NCBI GenBank assembly: GCA_003864495.1
Contig: ML133389.1
Coordinates: forward strand, 2,341,560 to 2,405,559
Reading direction: 5' to 3'
Source: Nemopilema nomurai
Lineage: Eukaryota; Cnidaria; Scyphozoa; Rhizostomeae; Rhizostomatidae
DNA: 64,000 bases
The notes under the pieces are model-generated. The model searched no databases. It was given only the letters and a program-made list of their open reading frames with translations, and was not told the DNA's origin. A program made the translations under genes and the position numbers. Below are positions 1 through 13,400 of the stretch, one piece after another; positions within the stretch are counted from its first letter, which is position 1; the number at the start of each line of letters is the position of its first letter.

Positions 1-3000
1 ATTAGCCTACTCCAACTAGTAAAAAGTTGTTCGTCAGACACTTCAGAGCATTTAACGTCAGAATATGTATCGAGAAAGACTAATGACATAATGTGTTGGT
101 AACAGTGGATCGAAACAAAAAATCGAGAAATGAGATCCTTCATACTACAAGAATACAATCTGGCTAAAATGTCTGCTTTTCTCACAAAAGATTTTTCTCA
201 CAAAACTTCACTCGATATTTACCGGGCTACATTTCGGCGCTCTGAGAAACCCACGTAGCTTCTTCATCTTAAAATAGATTTCCAAGAAATGCAAACAGTG
301 AAACCATTACACAGTCACTCTGATACAACTTCCTCTTGTGATACGATGTTTCGAATACAACTAGGCACGTGCGCAAATATAGTATGTGTGTTGTGTGTGT
401 TCTTTGACTCAACCGGTCGAACAAAGCATGTAAGGGGGGACACCTGTTATTAAAAACAAGAGCGGCCTCTTTGACCTGGTTTAAAATCGCAACATTTCTA
501 AGATAATAAATAAAAATAACTGGTATACAAGTGAGGATCAAGGGGGTTTCAGATCAGCTGATTTTCCTTTTGTTTTTTCTGAAAATTTCTTTGTTAATTA
601 AACACCATTGGCATGACTTTGATGGCCTTCAAAAACTTTGAATATTTTTTAATATAAAGGTGAGTTCATGAACATTAATTTCATTTGATAAAAGCAATCA
701 TGGGGTGATCATTTTGCAGAAACGATTGCATTGGGGATATGCATATGATAACTAAATTGATAATAATTAGCGAATTTAGAGATAATAATCGCTAATGATT
801 AGTTGTGATTGCCTAGCGATTACTTAAAACAATAACAATAATTATGGCAGATTCACTATCATGTTGGTGGATTAACTATGATTATGATGGACTGATTAAT
901 CAACTGTCATCGCAGCGATTATGATGATACCAATCAAATACCAATCATGAACTGCTGTTTGCGCTGATGATTATTAGTGATATTCTTAAAAAGCAAAACG
1001 TTATATGTGAATGGCACAGTGTGATCGGGCAGATTGCAATCAAAGTGATTATGATCATCTAACCACAAAGATAATCATTTACATAAATTGTCTTGCGCAG
1101 CAGTACTCTTCGACAACCATTTTTCAAAATGACGTGAAAACCGCCAATTCCCCCCTGCCGTTCGCGTCACAAGAAAAGATGAAAGAAGCCGATCAGGATC
1201 ACGTGATATGAACGATTGTCGTCACCAGTTGCGGCTTTTTTAGATTTCCAAAGTACATGAATGGCCTGTTGGGTTGGTGAATGAATGTTTAAGGACCATG
1301 AAGTTTGTTTGTTTGTTGCAAATGACAACTCAATTATCACATGGAAAAACATTGGTGACCACCATGTAGGTTCCTGAGCAAAGAACAACTACCCAGAATG
1401 CGTTTCTTTGATTAAAACATACAAAGCAAAAGTTGTCAAAGCACGTGCGAATTCGAATGGTGAATGGGAAACCCTTGTAGAGTCCTTGTAGTACAACCAT
1501 TGTTTATTTGTATCCGGACAAGTCCCGACTCCCAGGGGCTTCCTTGGATACTACTTTCCCGAAGTCGGCAAGATTGAAGTTCTCTCTAAACTGACGTGAA
1601 ATGACGGGGGTTTACTAGTTAAAACTAAGAACGAATCAGTGCCATATTTCGTACACTTGTGTGACTTGCGTTCTACGCTTGGAATCCCCCTAAATTTTTG
1701 CCCATTACTATACGCTTTTTTTCTCTTATGTCTCAGACCAAAAGTCCGCAGACTCTTATTCCCAGACTTACCTAATTCTCAGAAATGCCCACCTCTTCGT
1801 GCTATTCTTTAATGCAATGCTTATGTCACGTGTTATATACGCTCGATAGCTTATTCGATCAACCTACTAGAAAACATCGACTGTTGTGGAGCTGAGAGAT
1901 ATTGCTTCCTTTAAAACATGAAATTAACATAATATAAACTACAATCAACCTTAAATTTCAACATTAGAAGAAACTTCAGTAACATCAACTTGGAGAGATT
2001 TCCAGCCGGTTTCCTGTGAGTCCATAATTCTAGATACACACTAGTTTCTAAAAGGCGGTAACAACAGTGTTACTGGAAAACAACCTCACGCAGCACAACT
2101 AAGCCGCACGCAGGCGCAAAATGAAAACAAAATGATGCAACCAGGTGTAAAGACACGTGATAGGCTAGGAAATGCTCCTCCGCAAGGTCCACTGAGGACA
2201 TCAACTGACCCGGTTTTGTTTTGCCTTTTACCAGGTCACCGGTCGTTTATTATGGCAACCGGTTCTCCCTTTGTTAAATAAACAACCCGCAAATTGGCTG
2301 ATACCATGTGCGTTCTTCAAGGTCAAACAGCTCATTCACCGGGGACGAGAAATTCACGTACAACTTATCCAAATGCGAAGTTTTCAAATTAGGAAACATC
2401 CAATACCAAATATCCTTTTGTAGTAAAAACATACAAAGAAACCTGCTAGCATGGAAACTTTCTTAAAACAATGCTGATACCCAGGTTTGCGTTGTAATAT
2501 ACAGTAAAATTTCCAAAGTATCATATGCATTTTGGCTGAATATAGCATCAAATCTGTTTAAGCTATTAAAGACAGGCAATTGCAGATTCTAAAAAGAATT
2601 ATGAACTTCCTCCGGCTGCAATATTTTTCTAATTAAAGCCTTCCTTATTACTGACTCATAAAATCTTTTCACAATCATTTTCAATGTTTAGAACTCCTGA
2701 AATATGACATTAGCAGGCAAAGCCTTCCTCCGACTCCCAGCCGTCAATCTTTCTGGACACTGGGCAATTGACCAATCAACATGCTCTATTCTATGCCATG
2801 TGACATGTAACAAAGGCATACACCCATGATAAGCGCTTAGGAATCGTTTACACAAAACCCAAGACGTTCCAAACGTTCCATTTGAAACAGCTAGTCGTGA
2901 TCGTTCAGCTCCGCTAAAGAAGATTTCGTTTTAGTTTTGCCTCAATTTTCGCACGTGTAGACACGATCAACAAAATTCTACTCAACTAAACTGTTAAATA

Positions 3001-3186
3001 AAGTGAATAAATAGAATTGCCTATTGCTAAAGGTTTTCATTTGGCTTCCTAGAGAAATGTGAGTTCTTGTAAGATCGGAAAATCAGTTTTCTTTAATAAT
3101 CCACAAACTGTTAAGAAACCTTTCGTGAAGAACTTCAATGCGATTCGTGTGGCTTGTTTAAAAAAGGATTGTCAATAACGTCACAA

Positions 3187-3236
3187 AATAAATAAACAAA
3201 TAAATAAATTAATCAATAAATTAATAAATAAACAAA
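3187..3236. repeat. (AAAT)n simple repeat
   Basis: The sequence is a run of imperfect AAAT/AAAC/TAAT units, a simple microsatellite in non-coding DNA. Confidence 0.8.
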
Positions 3237-3272
3237 AGTGTGAGACGTGATTCGGATTAAAATAGCACTCAC

Positions 3273-3470
3273 CATACGTAGCTTTTTAACATAGGGCCGA
3301 ATAATGTCTACTCCATCCTCTGCAAACATCTTTTCCGAAGATCGACCAAAAGTCTGATCAAAAAAGCCAACACATATAATCCGCAGCGGAATGAAAATCT
3401 CTATTAACTCCGTCCTGACTTTTGGACAATTTATGCCCTGTAGCTCAGCTGCAACACCGATAGAATGACG
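3273..3470 (-). other. Unassigned open frame with splice-like ends
   Basis: On the minus strand a frame without stops runs from a stop at 3471-3473 to a perfect-looking donor (ATG then GTGAGT) at 3272. An acceptor-like CTACAG ends at 3438, which would make a 165 nt exon (3273-3437) that is phase 0 at both ends. That is the same phase as the end of MCC-like exon 3. The translation, about 55 residues, contains pieces such as FIPLRIICVGFFDQTFG and FAEDGVDIIRPYVKKLR. I do not recognise it, and it does not look like the coiled coil expected of MCC. A 60-residue plus-strand frame begins at 3465 and overlaps its edge. It may be a real exon, an element remnant, or chance. Confidence 0.25.
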
Positions 3471-4039
3471 TCAATCGAACGTGATGACGTCATATGCATC
3501 AAAATCTTTGAAAAGAGTGACATTGTTCGTGTAAAAGTCAATCTATTGGAAATGCTCAAATATGCACTGAATGCAGCTGATTCCAATGTCCAACTGCTGG
3601 GTGTCTCAAAAGAAATTTCAAAGATTTTACGAGAATTGTTGGCTTAGAAGCACATTTGCAAGTTTCCAACTGGAAAAGTTAAGATTTTGAAATTAGATTC
3701 CTTTTGAATGTTTGTTTGACAAGGTGGGTGGTGAACGCTAGAAAAAAATTAATTGAAGTTCTTTAACAAGGATATGTGATGATGATGCAGTAATTACGAA
3801 GCAGAACTGACAATTACTGAAATAGAAAGATGGATCAAGAGGGGAATACAAGATGGCTTCTTATTGAAAAGAAACCTGCACAGTTTGGTGGCAATTTACA
3901 ACGAAAGAAGTGTAATTGAATTGGAAATAAAGTCAGAAGGAAAACTCTAGGAATGAATTAAAAAATACAGTGGGGCTATAATGAGGTGGTAGACATGGAA
4001 GGTGGTCGAGGAAGATATCTGTCCAGGCAGTAGCTGGTA

Positions 4040-4115
4040 AGGAAAATGAAGAAGATGAAGTTGAATGAAGAAGATGAAGATTAATGAAGAAGATGAAGAT
4101 TAATGAAGAAGATGA
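4040..4115. repeat. GAAGAAGATGAAGATTAAT microsatellite
   Basis: Three to four copies of a unit of about 19 bp built from GAAGAAGATGAAG are arranged head to tail. Nothing coding is associated with it. Confidence 0.75.
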
Positions 4116-7024
4116 AGTTAAATACACATGAAATTATATACCTAGGCGAGGTCAGGAGAACCAAAAATTAAGATTCTTCAGTTGGAATCAAAAGAAGATA
4201 TGTCTGCAAAGCTGCTGCGAAGGTCCGCCGAAAACGATCCCCAGGTGCAAACAAAAGAAATGTGCAGATGTAATGATTTGATTGTTGTCCTAGATCAGCT
4301 GTGCCAACTCGTGTTGATTTCCAAAACTCTCGAGGTCTTTTTTCGGAAATATGATCCTTTTGTCGGAAATATCCAAACAGTTACAACTCTAGATTCTTCT
4401 TCAAGGACTTTTCAAAAGCGGAAAACAAATCTTGATTCCGTCCCGTCTTATCTTATCGAGAAATCTCGACTCCAGGGTCTCAGCTTATCTTCAATATATC
4501 GGATAATCTTCGTCTCTTTCTAATAGAATTCTTCCAATATTCACCGAAAACAGTCGGCAAAATGTCCAAAGAGTAACCAGCCTGCTCGACACATCTACAC
4601 TCCAAAACAATCCTTGAAATCTGCTTTGTGTTCAGTGCACCCGTGGTTTGAGCGACACGAAACCTGTTAAAATCATGCCTTTATCTGTAAATCTTGCACC
4701 TAGCATGTCATTTTACAACAATTTCCTTTATCACAATACGATTCAGGTACCAAAGTTCGGTTTATTTGCACTCGAGCTAACACCAGTCAAACCTATTTCC
4801 TCTGTATTGTTTTATGTAAACATTCGGTAGACACTGCCACGTGAAAACAAACAAGCATGTGCGATCGAACGACAAAGTACCTCTTATTAAATTGAAGACA
4901 AGGCTGTCGGCTGGTTAATGTCGCGCATTCAAATACAGTCTTGCTCTGTTAGACGGTCGGGTTTCGCGAGGTATGGTTTCCCAGGTGCTTGTACGTTGAA
5001 AACAAACAATTCAAGAACAAGTCTTTGGAGCTTGTTGTACGCACCGATCAGTGGTCGAGGTGTTTGGGTTTCAGCACACCTTCAAGTGGGTCTTGCGATT
5101 ATGAAACTGCGCAGTACAAATTTCCTCAACACGGCTTCTTGTGGTATCTTGCTTCGCGTAGAGTCTGGCTTCTAGCATAGATGTTTTGTTAACTGGCTTC
5201 AATTATTATCGAGAAAGAGGTGTGTTAAAAGGGTGTGACATAGGTGTTTCGAACGATTCACGTGTCTTGATCACGTGGTCAGAGGGGTCTTCTAAGTCAC
5301 CTTTTCCCTCAAACTCCCTTTTCTCCACACGAAACCCTTCTTCGATTTCAGCAATTCGTCTACTGAGCAAGTGAAACCTTATCGCTGTCAATAGAAACCA
5401 TTCCAATGTTGAAGCCAATACACTGTCACTCTTCCGCAACCAGCGAATAAATGATCATACTTACGATGCAAATTTCCAACTTTGCATTGGCTTCTTACTG
5501 AAAACGCCGAATCCTCAGGAGGACAAGATAACACCTGCTTTGGGCAATAAATTAGAAGTTCTAAGCCCTGGCCTATTAAGTACTTGGGTTGAATTGATCA
5601 CTCTAGTAATTGATTACAAAAACTGAATTATGGACTTTGAAATTCAGCGCAGATTGTGGGCAGCGTTTGTGCGTTTTGACAGACTTCTCTTTGACCACGT
5701 GTTTCGAATTACACGTTATCAGTGAGCTAATTAAGGAGTTCATCAATTAAATAGCGTAAGTCAATAAATTCCTCCGCTGAAATGGAATTGAGTTGCAGCG
5801 ATGCCTTAAACTCTGAGATCTTCTTCAAAAATATTTCATGTTGTGGCTACATCCGAAAAATAACAAAGAGTTGTCTGAACAACTTTCTTCAAATGCAACA
5901 GATATTTCTTGCATCGAGGATTTGCCAATAAATTCACAAAACGCCTAGCTAATCTCCAACCGTCTTTCTTTGATCACTGGGAAATCCGACGCCAAAATAA
6001 AATCTTCTCCCCAATGCTCATAAGGTGTGCAATTCTTCCTCGCACAAATCTTCAAATTCACAGTATGTCTCAAAACATCACGAGCGTCTTCTTTGCCGGG
6101 GAGATTTTGAAAAGCTGAACATCGAGCGACTGTGACATAATGAATTCGTTTCCTTTTCTTGAGCTATCCCTCTTCTTGTTCTTCCTCTGTTTCGTCTCTC
6201 CGTGCAAAAATCCAATACTAGATTCGCTCTTCAATACACAAATTTTCAATCTTTAGGCTAGATGTCTGATGGACGTCTTCTCTTGACTGGACTGGAAGAA
6301 ACTTTAGAACATCACATTGCGAACATTTTCTTCACAACAATTCCACAGTTGTAGGACTCGCTTTTGAAGAATTGAAGAAGAGGAGACGTCTCCTTTAAAC
6401 AAACAGTATCTCCTTGTTCAAGCATGCACAAAGACAGCCTTCTCTGGCGAGAGTTCTTCACCAACGCTCGCCTATTCACCTCCTAATAACGCACACACCT
6501 GTCAAACAACGACCCGAATGTTTACAGCAAACTCAGTCCGACACAAGAGTGGGTCATTCAGCACTTTATCGTGACAGAATATCAGAAGCAACATACAGGT
6601 ACCGCGTCACAGAATACAAGCGTCTTTACCGATTGTCAGCCAAAGGCAATCCACGGACTGCATCATAATAAAACATTTAGGAATTATCATAAACCACAAA
6701 CACTTCTACTAACTTTATCCCAATTGGCAATTTGACAGTCGCTTGCAAACCGAATACCAAAAATAATAAAGGAAGATATCATTGACGTGTTTTCGCTATA
6801 ATTTTGTTAAGATTAATCAAAGATATTGTGACATTTGCGCGTGTTGTGCTGGTGGGGTGATTGTCGATAGATATTGTTATTAAATATCGTAACATTTTGA
6901 TTCATATCAAGTTTGAATTGGAAACCAATCAAATAGGCCCGAGGACTCAGAGACCGGAAAACTGACAGCTCCTCGGGTGAGAGCCAGAGAACGGCCTTGC
7001 CTGTTAATGCCATATTCGAGGAAG

Positions 7025-7513
7025 GTTTATTAGTAATTTTTATCATAATCAATCTGGATTCTCTAACATACAGTGACGTACATACATAACATACATACTT
7101 GCGCCAAAACATACAGTGACGACAATTTTCGTATAATTGGGCAAGCTAGGTCGTCCTTTCACCTAGGTGTTTTGGAGTCTGTCTATATTTCAATGGAAAA
7201 TCCCATTCTTTGTAGACAGAAAGAGTTCGTCTTTTCCCTTGGGCTCTTCTAAAGTGAGGTGTTAAGTAACGCTGATTGGTCAATTATAACCAATCACGCG
7301 CTCTACTTATCACCCTCTAGTGTTTTCGATCCGCATCTGGCTATTTATTCGGTCAGTTTTTGGTTATCTTCCGACGTTTGCATACTCTGAGGAGTGTCGG
7401 ACGAAAAAAGTACTTTTAAGTATGCGAAAAATAGTTCCGCTTTTTCTAGCAATTGTGTAGTTTTGTACCACAAAGCACTTGTTCGTTTATTAGTAATTTT
7501 TATCATAATCAAT
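7025..7513. repeat. 29 bp direct repeat bracketing a MITE-derived segment
   Basis: The same 29 bp, starting GTTTATTAGTAATTTTTATC, occurs at 7025-7053 and 7485-7513, 460 bp apart. The DNA between contains the family-B element. It could be a long duplication made when the segment arrived or a product of unequal exchange. Confidence 0.7.
7099..7484. mobile_element. Family-B MITE copy, one end truncated
   Basis: The interior (7099-7345) is nearly identical to 43520-43770, including a palindromic stretch around TTGGTCAATTATAACCAATC and the phrase ATCCGCATCTGGCTATTTATT. The right end carries the family's long terminal repeat: GCATACTCTGAGGAGTGTCG, then GTACTTTT, then GTTTTGTACCACAAAGCACTT. The matching left terminal repeat, present in the 43 kb copy, is missing here. 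There is no coding capacity, so it is a non-autonomous DNA element. Confidence 0.7.
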
Positions 7514-8007
7514 AGAAGCGATTGCAAATAATGCTATTTTGTGTGGGTAATAAGGAAGATTAGAATGATAAAATTGCAGCCGTACAAAGGTCCTGACTTT
7601 TCTGGACTCTGCGAGGCTTTCTCAAATTTTAGTAAGTTAGGTACATACTTCTCTCAATAACATTTCGATCAAATTACAATCCAGTTCTCTATATGCTCAT
7701 AAATATGATTCCAGCTAAAATTTCTCTTGTTTTCATCGGATTGAAATCTTATGGCAGATTCAAAGCTCGAGTTGAAGACTAATTTTAGCTATTTCTCCGA
7801 TTGAATCCTGTGCTGCTTCTAGGGAACAGTGTTTTTATTGACAAGAGGACAATGAGCTCTTTCGCAATACTTTTGAATGACCGATCAGCAATTATTCTTA
7901 TCCAATAAAGCCACCTTCCAAAAACTTACTAAAATTACTTACTTACTAAGCATCCCTAAAAACGCACAAACATTACTTTAATTACTTAAAACATAAAAAC
8001 TTAAGAA

Positions 8008-8052
8008 TCATAGAGAGTGCGGAAAAATAACCGACCCGAGCGAGACTCGAAC
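8008..8052 (-). mobile_element. Fragment of tRNA-derived SINE
   Basis: This stretch matches the tail plus the B-box half of the SINE at 32725-32818: on the plus strand, AGAGAGTGCGG, then ACCGACCCGAGCGAGACTCG. The rest of the tRNA-like head is absent, so it is a truncated copy. Confidence 0.6.
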
Positions 8053-10304
8053 TTAAAAGACTTAAGACTTAAAAGACCTAAATACTTTTCACTATTGCAT
8101 ACAATTCGTTCCTCTAACGCTGTCTTCGAGAGACGTCACTTCAAGTCAAAAGTTAATGTCGGAGGACAAAGTTCATGGATGGCTTAAGAATGATTAGCAA
8201 CAAAATACAAGTCGAAGGCAACGGAAGATTAATAAGTTCGCCCCGCCCTACGTGCTATACCAGAAGTCTGCAGTGCCTGAAATACCCCCCTCTATCAAGC
8301 CAATAAGGAGCGTTCCCCCCTAAACACCAAACCTCCGGTTGATCTGATCAGTTGAAAGTTTTCCGTCTGGGTCAATCATCTTATGGAAATTAAATTGGCG
8401 TCGATAATGTTATTCGCACTTTGGCGAAACAAAACAACACATCTGTTTGCGAAATAACGGCTTAGTTCGATTAAACCAACCTCAATCAAGATCGCCTAAA
8501 TCAAACAGATGCTGCCAGTAGTTTACGCGAAGTTCGACGCTATTAAGGCTGTCGTAAAAAATGCGCCAATGCGGCAAAGTGGAGCAACAGAACAAATAAA
8601 GAATTACAAATAAAAACAAAAAAATAAACGGTTGAAAAAGAAGGCTGTGAAGATAAATGCTTGAGATATAACCATGAGCTTTGAAAATATATCCTACACA
8701 TTTGGGAAATAGAATATGTATTTCTGAGGCTTGATATTTCCTCGTTTAATAGTCTTCACTACGCAAAACATGTATGCCGAAAAGGAACATCAGATAAACA
8801 AAATCTCTTATCATGGTCGATGATTTGCTGATAATGATTAAAAGTCAGCTTTGTTAAAAAAATCCAAGTTAATCAAACATACTAAATTTTCTGAAAGCTC
8901 GCATATTGCTGGATTGACAACTTTTAGGAGAAAGCATCGCTTTTATTTCTCATAAAAATGAATTTCGATATAGTACGACCTTTCAGATGTTAAATCTAGC
9001 TTCTTTAACTTTTACAAAACTGCTGAAAGCTCGAAAGATTTTAAACATTTCTGAACCATGCAGCCTTTCAACTGAGCTTTTCGCTTTTATTTAACGAATG
9101 GTTAGGAGATCCAAACCGTACCTTGAAAATTTCATTGAAGCTTGTAGCAACGCTAATGCTGAACTTAAATGTAATCGTCAAACACGTAATCTTAAACCAT
9201 ATAGATAATAAGAACTTCAGCCCACCAGATGAAATGAGTTAAAAGGTGCTAAACATATTGAAAATAAAAAGGAAGAGAGAGATACAACAATGCTTTCCAT
9301 GAGCTACTTGATATTTCGATTTAAAATGGAAGAAAATGAAACATCAAAATTAAGGGGTTTTGTTATGAGGCAAAAAAGTTAGGGAGTAGCTAAAGAAAAT
9401 TACCACCTTGAAACAAATAAACGAAGCAGTTTTATAACCTCAATAAAATAAGACTTATATATATATTTAATATAAAAAGATGTAAAAAATAAAGCGGGAA
9501 AAAGTTGTTCGCGATTTTTGCATTTAGTTTTCAATTTCTGATATTCTTATTAAAATGTTATAGTATAAACATAAAAACAGAAATAAGAAGGGTCAAGGGG
9601 CTATAAAGAAATATAATTGTGGGGCAGGGAATTGGTATAAATTTAGAAACTTGAGTAACAAAACTATACCTTTATTGAAAAAATAGACAATGTAGGAAAA
9701 TGGATTTTAATCAATGGAAGAAAGGCAAGTTTAAAAAAAATGCCTGTCTGTGAAGTCTTCTCTATAAAACTGAAATCTATAAAAACTGAAAATCTGAGAA
9801 ATTCAAAAAGAACAAGGAATAATGTCAACAACAGAGGTTTTAACATTTTGATTCAAAATATCCCCTTGCGTTCCTTGCATTGAAAACGAACCAACAATTT
9901 GCCCATTTTGAAAACTATAATTGCCGAAATCCGCTATATGTGAGAGATTTAATTGAGAAATAAAAAAATTCTACAAAAGGACGACATAAATTGAAGAAAA
10001 AAGGAACGGCCCGAGTGGTTGTGAAGAAACTGAAGATAATTGGATGACATTTACCAACCAATTCGTATAAAAAACTATGGGTTTAAGAACTCTCCTCATA
10101 TTATGCTACCAATCTCAACATTATCCAAAATCTATACGCATTTTTTGCGTACATTTTCCGACCCCCTCCCATCCCATTGTCTTGCCACCCCTTCTTTGCT
10201 CCCCATTACCCTATAAGCAGAGAAAAACCTGGATAAAATGATGTAACAAGTTTGCTTGGTAAGAGATCGGCAACAAATCACTTTTGGCAGAACATTCGAC
10301 TTAC

Positions 10305-10459
10305 CCTGTTGGCAATGTCCAAGAAGTCAGTTCCCTTCGGCTGTTCTCGCGACGCTGACTGACCAGGGGAAATGACTTGCAAATTTTGCAGTTGCAGAAG
10401 TGTTGATGGATCAAAACTGTCCGTTAGATCGATATTGCCGGACAGGTGCTGTCCGGAGC
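10305..10459 (-). CDS. MCC: MCC-like coding exon 3
   Basis: The acceptor is CAACAG at 10460-10465 and the donor is GTAAGT at 10299-10304. It encodes about 52 residues, including LTDSFDPSTLLQLQNLQ and ending TDFLDIANR, in frame with exon 2. Just upstream, in the same frame, is an ATG (10469) that would give MATGSGQHLSG, so an alternative first exon beginning here cannot be excluded. Vertebrate MCC also has a shorter isoform with a different first exon. Confidence 0.65.
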
Positions 10460-13400
10460 CTGTTGCCATCCTTTTGCTGTGTGAAGAGGCGGATTTTCGT
10501 GCTGAAATAACGAAGAAGCGCGGATTAGGGAAGATGAGAACAGATATTTTTGAAATCCTGTACAGTACGTTTGCAGATAAGATGAGTTTTGGAGAACACC
10601 CGTTGAAAGAAAACGCAAGAATGGCGATGGATTAGGGATTGAGGCGCTGCACGGGGGTACAGTCAACAGAAAGAGGGACTGTTAAAGCAAGGCGAATTGA
10701 GCCAAACGAATGGGGAGAACATTGGTTAACCTGTTCATATCGAGACTAGACTTCGAACGAGGCTGCTTGGAAGTCAACATTCTCCTGTGTCCATATGATG
10801 GAGATATCTTTGAATGAACTGCTGGATGAAAATGTCCTGAAAATGATTTGGGGCGGTTGTGAAGAGGGGAGATTGGCCTTTGGCTCCCAGAGGCTTACGG
10901 TGGTCCCTTAAATTCCAACGACCAGTGCTCTGAAGCACGTGTGAAAGCAATCAATGCAATATTAGGGGGGGCTAAAAGAAGGAGGGGGAAGCAGATGGCA
11001 TGCTCTAGTGAAGTGGATGGGAGATGAGGGGAAATTCGGGGGCTACATGGGCAGAGAAAACCCAAATGAGCGTAAGACTGTCTATCATACAATGACCTCT
11101 AGAGGCTTTTTAGAGAAGAGCAGGGGTGAGAAGAAGAGAGAAAAGGGGGTGTTGGGCATGACTATGAATGTGCTCCCATAACAGCGGGTAAAGTGGGCGT
11201 AGGTTGAAAAATTTGGTGAGTTAGTGTGTTAGTGAGTGAGTCAGCGAGGGGAGTGAGTTAACAGAAAAGACGTTTTGCGTTAGAAATGTGGGTGCAAATA
11301 TGGGAACAACTAGGTAAAGTGTTTGCAATTGATAGTTTGCTAGCACGGGGAAGACAAGAAAAAACTTAGAAACAAATGAATGCTTGTAATTAGCATTAAA
11401 TAATTTTGTTTCGGTTACAAACTCGATCTTGAATAACATATTTTCGGGATTAGACAAAAATGAATTAAAAGCAAATAGACCAAGGCAGAAATTTTTTGCT
11501 GAAAGGAAAGAAGTTTAGGATTACGACGCAAAAATTTTGATGTGCAGATTAACATTTCCCATGGGCCAGTCACCAAATCAGCATGTCCCAAGGGCCTGCA
11601 ACCCACTTTGACAACTAAAGCTTGACAACTTGATATTTACATTATTTTGGTTAATATGCAAAAAGGAAGATGCTGGTGAAACTAGAAAGACGATTGCGAT
11701 AATATCCGAGGTCCCTGTGGATACAACTTGACATTTTAAGAATCACCGCTGCCTCCCCCGGGAAAGGACTTAAGAAAGAAACAAAAGGGTTTATCCTTCT
11801 GCGCACGCTTTCAATCCTCACTGATAATAACTTTTGATAATTACAAATCTGTTCACTGTTGAAATTTTCATATTTTAAAAGCGACGCTCTTTAAACCCAG
11901 ACAAACGAAATGAGTTAAGACTTTAGACTTGATTCCATTTAATTCCTATTCAAACCTTTTCGGTTAAGAAAATTCGCATCAAGAATACAAATCTATGAAA
12001 ATTTTAAGGGCAAGGGTATGTTTGTAGTGACTAAATAATTTGCTTAATCAACTAACGGTTATCATTTTCACAATTCTCTCATCGTTGCATCATCACACCA
12101 AGTCAAGCTGACTCACCTTCGCTCTTTTCTAGCTCTAGATTTTTCCATCCAATTACATCATCATTACATCATACTAACACACGCTTCGTCAGCAAGTTGT
12201 ATTTTTAGCTTAGGGATATAAATTTGCGCTGGTATAGTAGAGAAATGAGTAATTCACAAGAAGTCAAGAACTGAAGTCAAGACTCTTCTCTTGGTGATAT
12301 CCTCCAAAGATCAACGATTCGGTAAGGTAATCCTTATTTGTCTTCTTGATAATAGTTCCCAAAGAACAGCAATAAGAATCATTAAATGTTTACCAAGTTT
12401 GACATATAAGCTTTTTTAAGAATTTAGTCATTAGGATGCAATGGTTTTTTCCGCTCCTGACCCGAGAAAATAAACCTGCATTTGGGGTTGAAAAAATATT
12501 AGGACTAAAGGAAGCAATCTACAAAGTATTTTCACGTTTTACGGGATAAAAAAGTTGTTAGAGGCGTGCAAGTTAAAACGTCATAGTCGACTTGGTGAAA
12601 AATTAACCAAACCAGACAAAACCAGGAAATAAATTATTATATAAAAATATCAATACATTATTACATCAAAATATTATATATCATCATGTAACAATACATT
12701 ACTATATTATATTTTATGCTGGATAGTGTAGTGGTGTTTATGTATGATAGTGTAATACTGTAATATACTATTACTTATTATATATAATATATCATATTAT
12801 ACTATATCAGTATACTTAAATGAACTCCTTATTATGGTTTTCTGTGTTATGGTTTTTCTGTTTTGGTCATGCTGTGCTTCTTACGCTTGCACCTAGAGCG
12901 ATATGTCTCTTTTTCTTCTGTAATCGACATCTTAAAATATTATCAAATAATATTAAATATTATGTAGTGAATATAAATACGAAAAAAGTATCACGAAATT
13001 TTGAGAGGAAAACAAACAGAGTAAAAGTATTCGGAGGATGAATGAAAAATCATGTGCAGTGGATTGATTTTCTTGGTATTGACAACACTACAAAAAGCAA
13101 TCAAGTCTGTTGGCGACAATTGAGATAAGAATAATCCTGGACATTGAGATCGGATGAACTAAAGAAGAAATCGGATGAAAGAAAGAAGAGTTATTGGGAA
13201 TTTTCACTGGGCCAGGATCATCTGAAGAAAGAGGATTAGGCCGGAGAAAGCGTATCGCTAGAGAAGCTTAGAAAACATCGGCAGATGGTGTGTTGGATTC
13301 CGACATCGTGATATTGATACATCACATCTCCGACTAGCTAAAATCAACATCTCTGAAGGCGATTAAGATTTGAAGTTTGAGATGATGGGTTTCAACAAAG

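Larger units (their letters stand above)
1..10304. other. Non-coding stretch downstream of MCC-like exon 3 (intronic)
   Basis: The MCC-like gene must continue leftwards, because its third coding exon ends at a splice donor at 10304, so this stretch is most simply its next intron. I found no exon with the expected coiled-coil sequence here. What it does hold is a simple AAAT-type repeat near 3187-3236, a GAAGATGAA microsatellite near 4040-4115, one unassigned open frame near 3273-3470, a MITE copy near 7099-7484, a SINE tail near 8008-8052, and otherwise AT-rich sequence. Open frames elsewhere are short and have no recognisable composition. Confidence 0.5.

Noticed and set aside
4182..4523. 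113-codon plus-strand frame
   Set aside because: It begins with a non-ATG codon, has no domain and no splice context, and its composition is like the surrounding AT-rich DNA.
5206..5439. Minus-strand frame with a helical-looking segment (RRIAEIEEGFRVEKREFEGK) as a candidate MCC coiled-coil exon
   Set aside because: An acceptor-like CTCAG and donor-like GTGACT exist, but the phase does not follow MCC-like exon 3 and I see no alignment with MCC.
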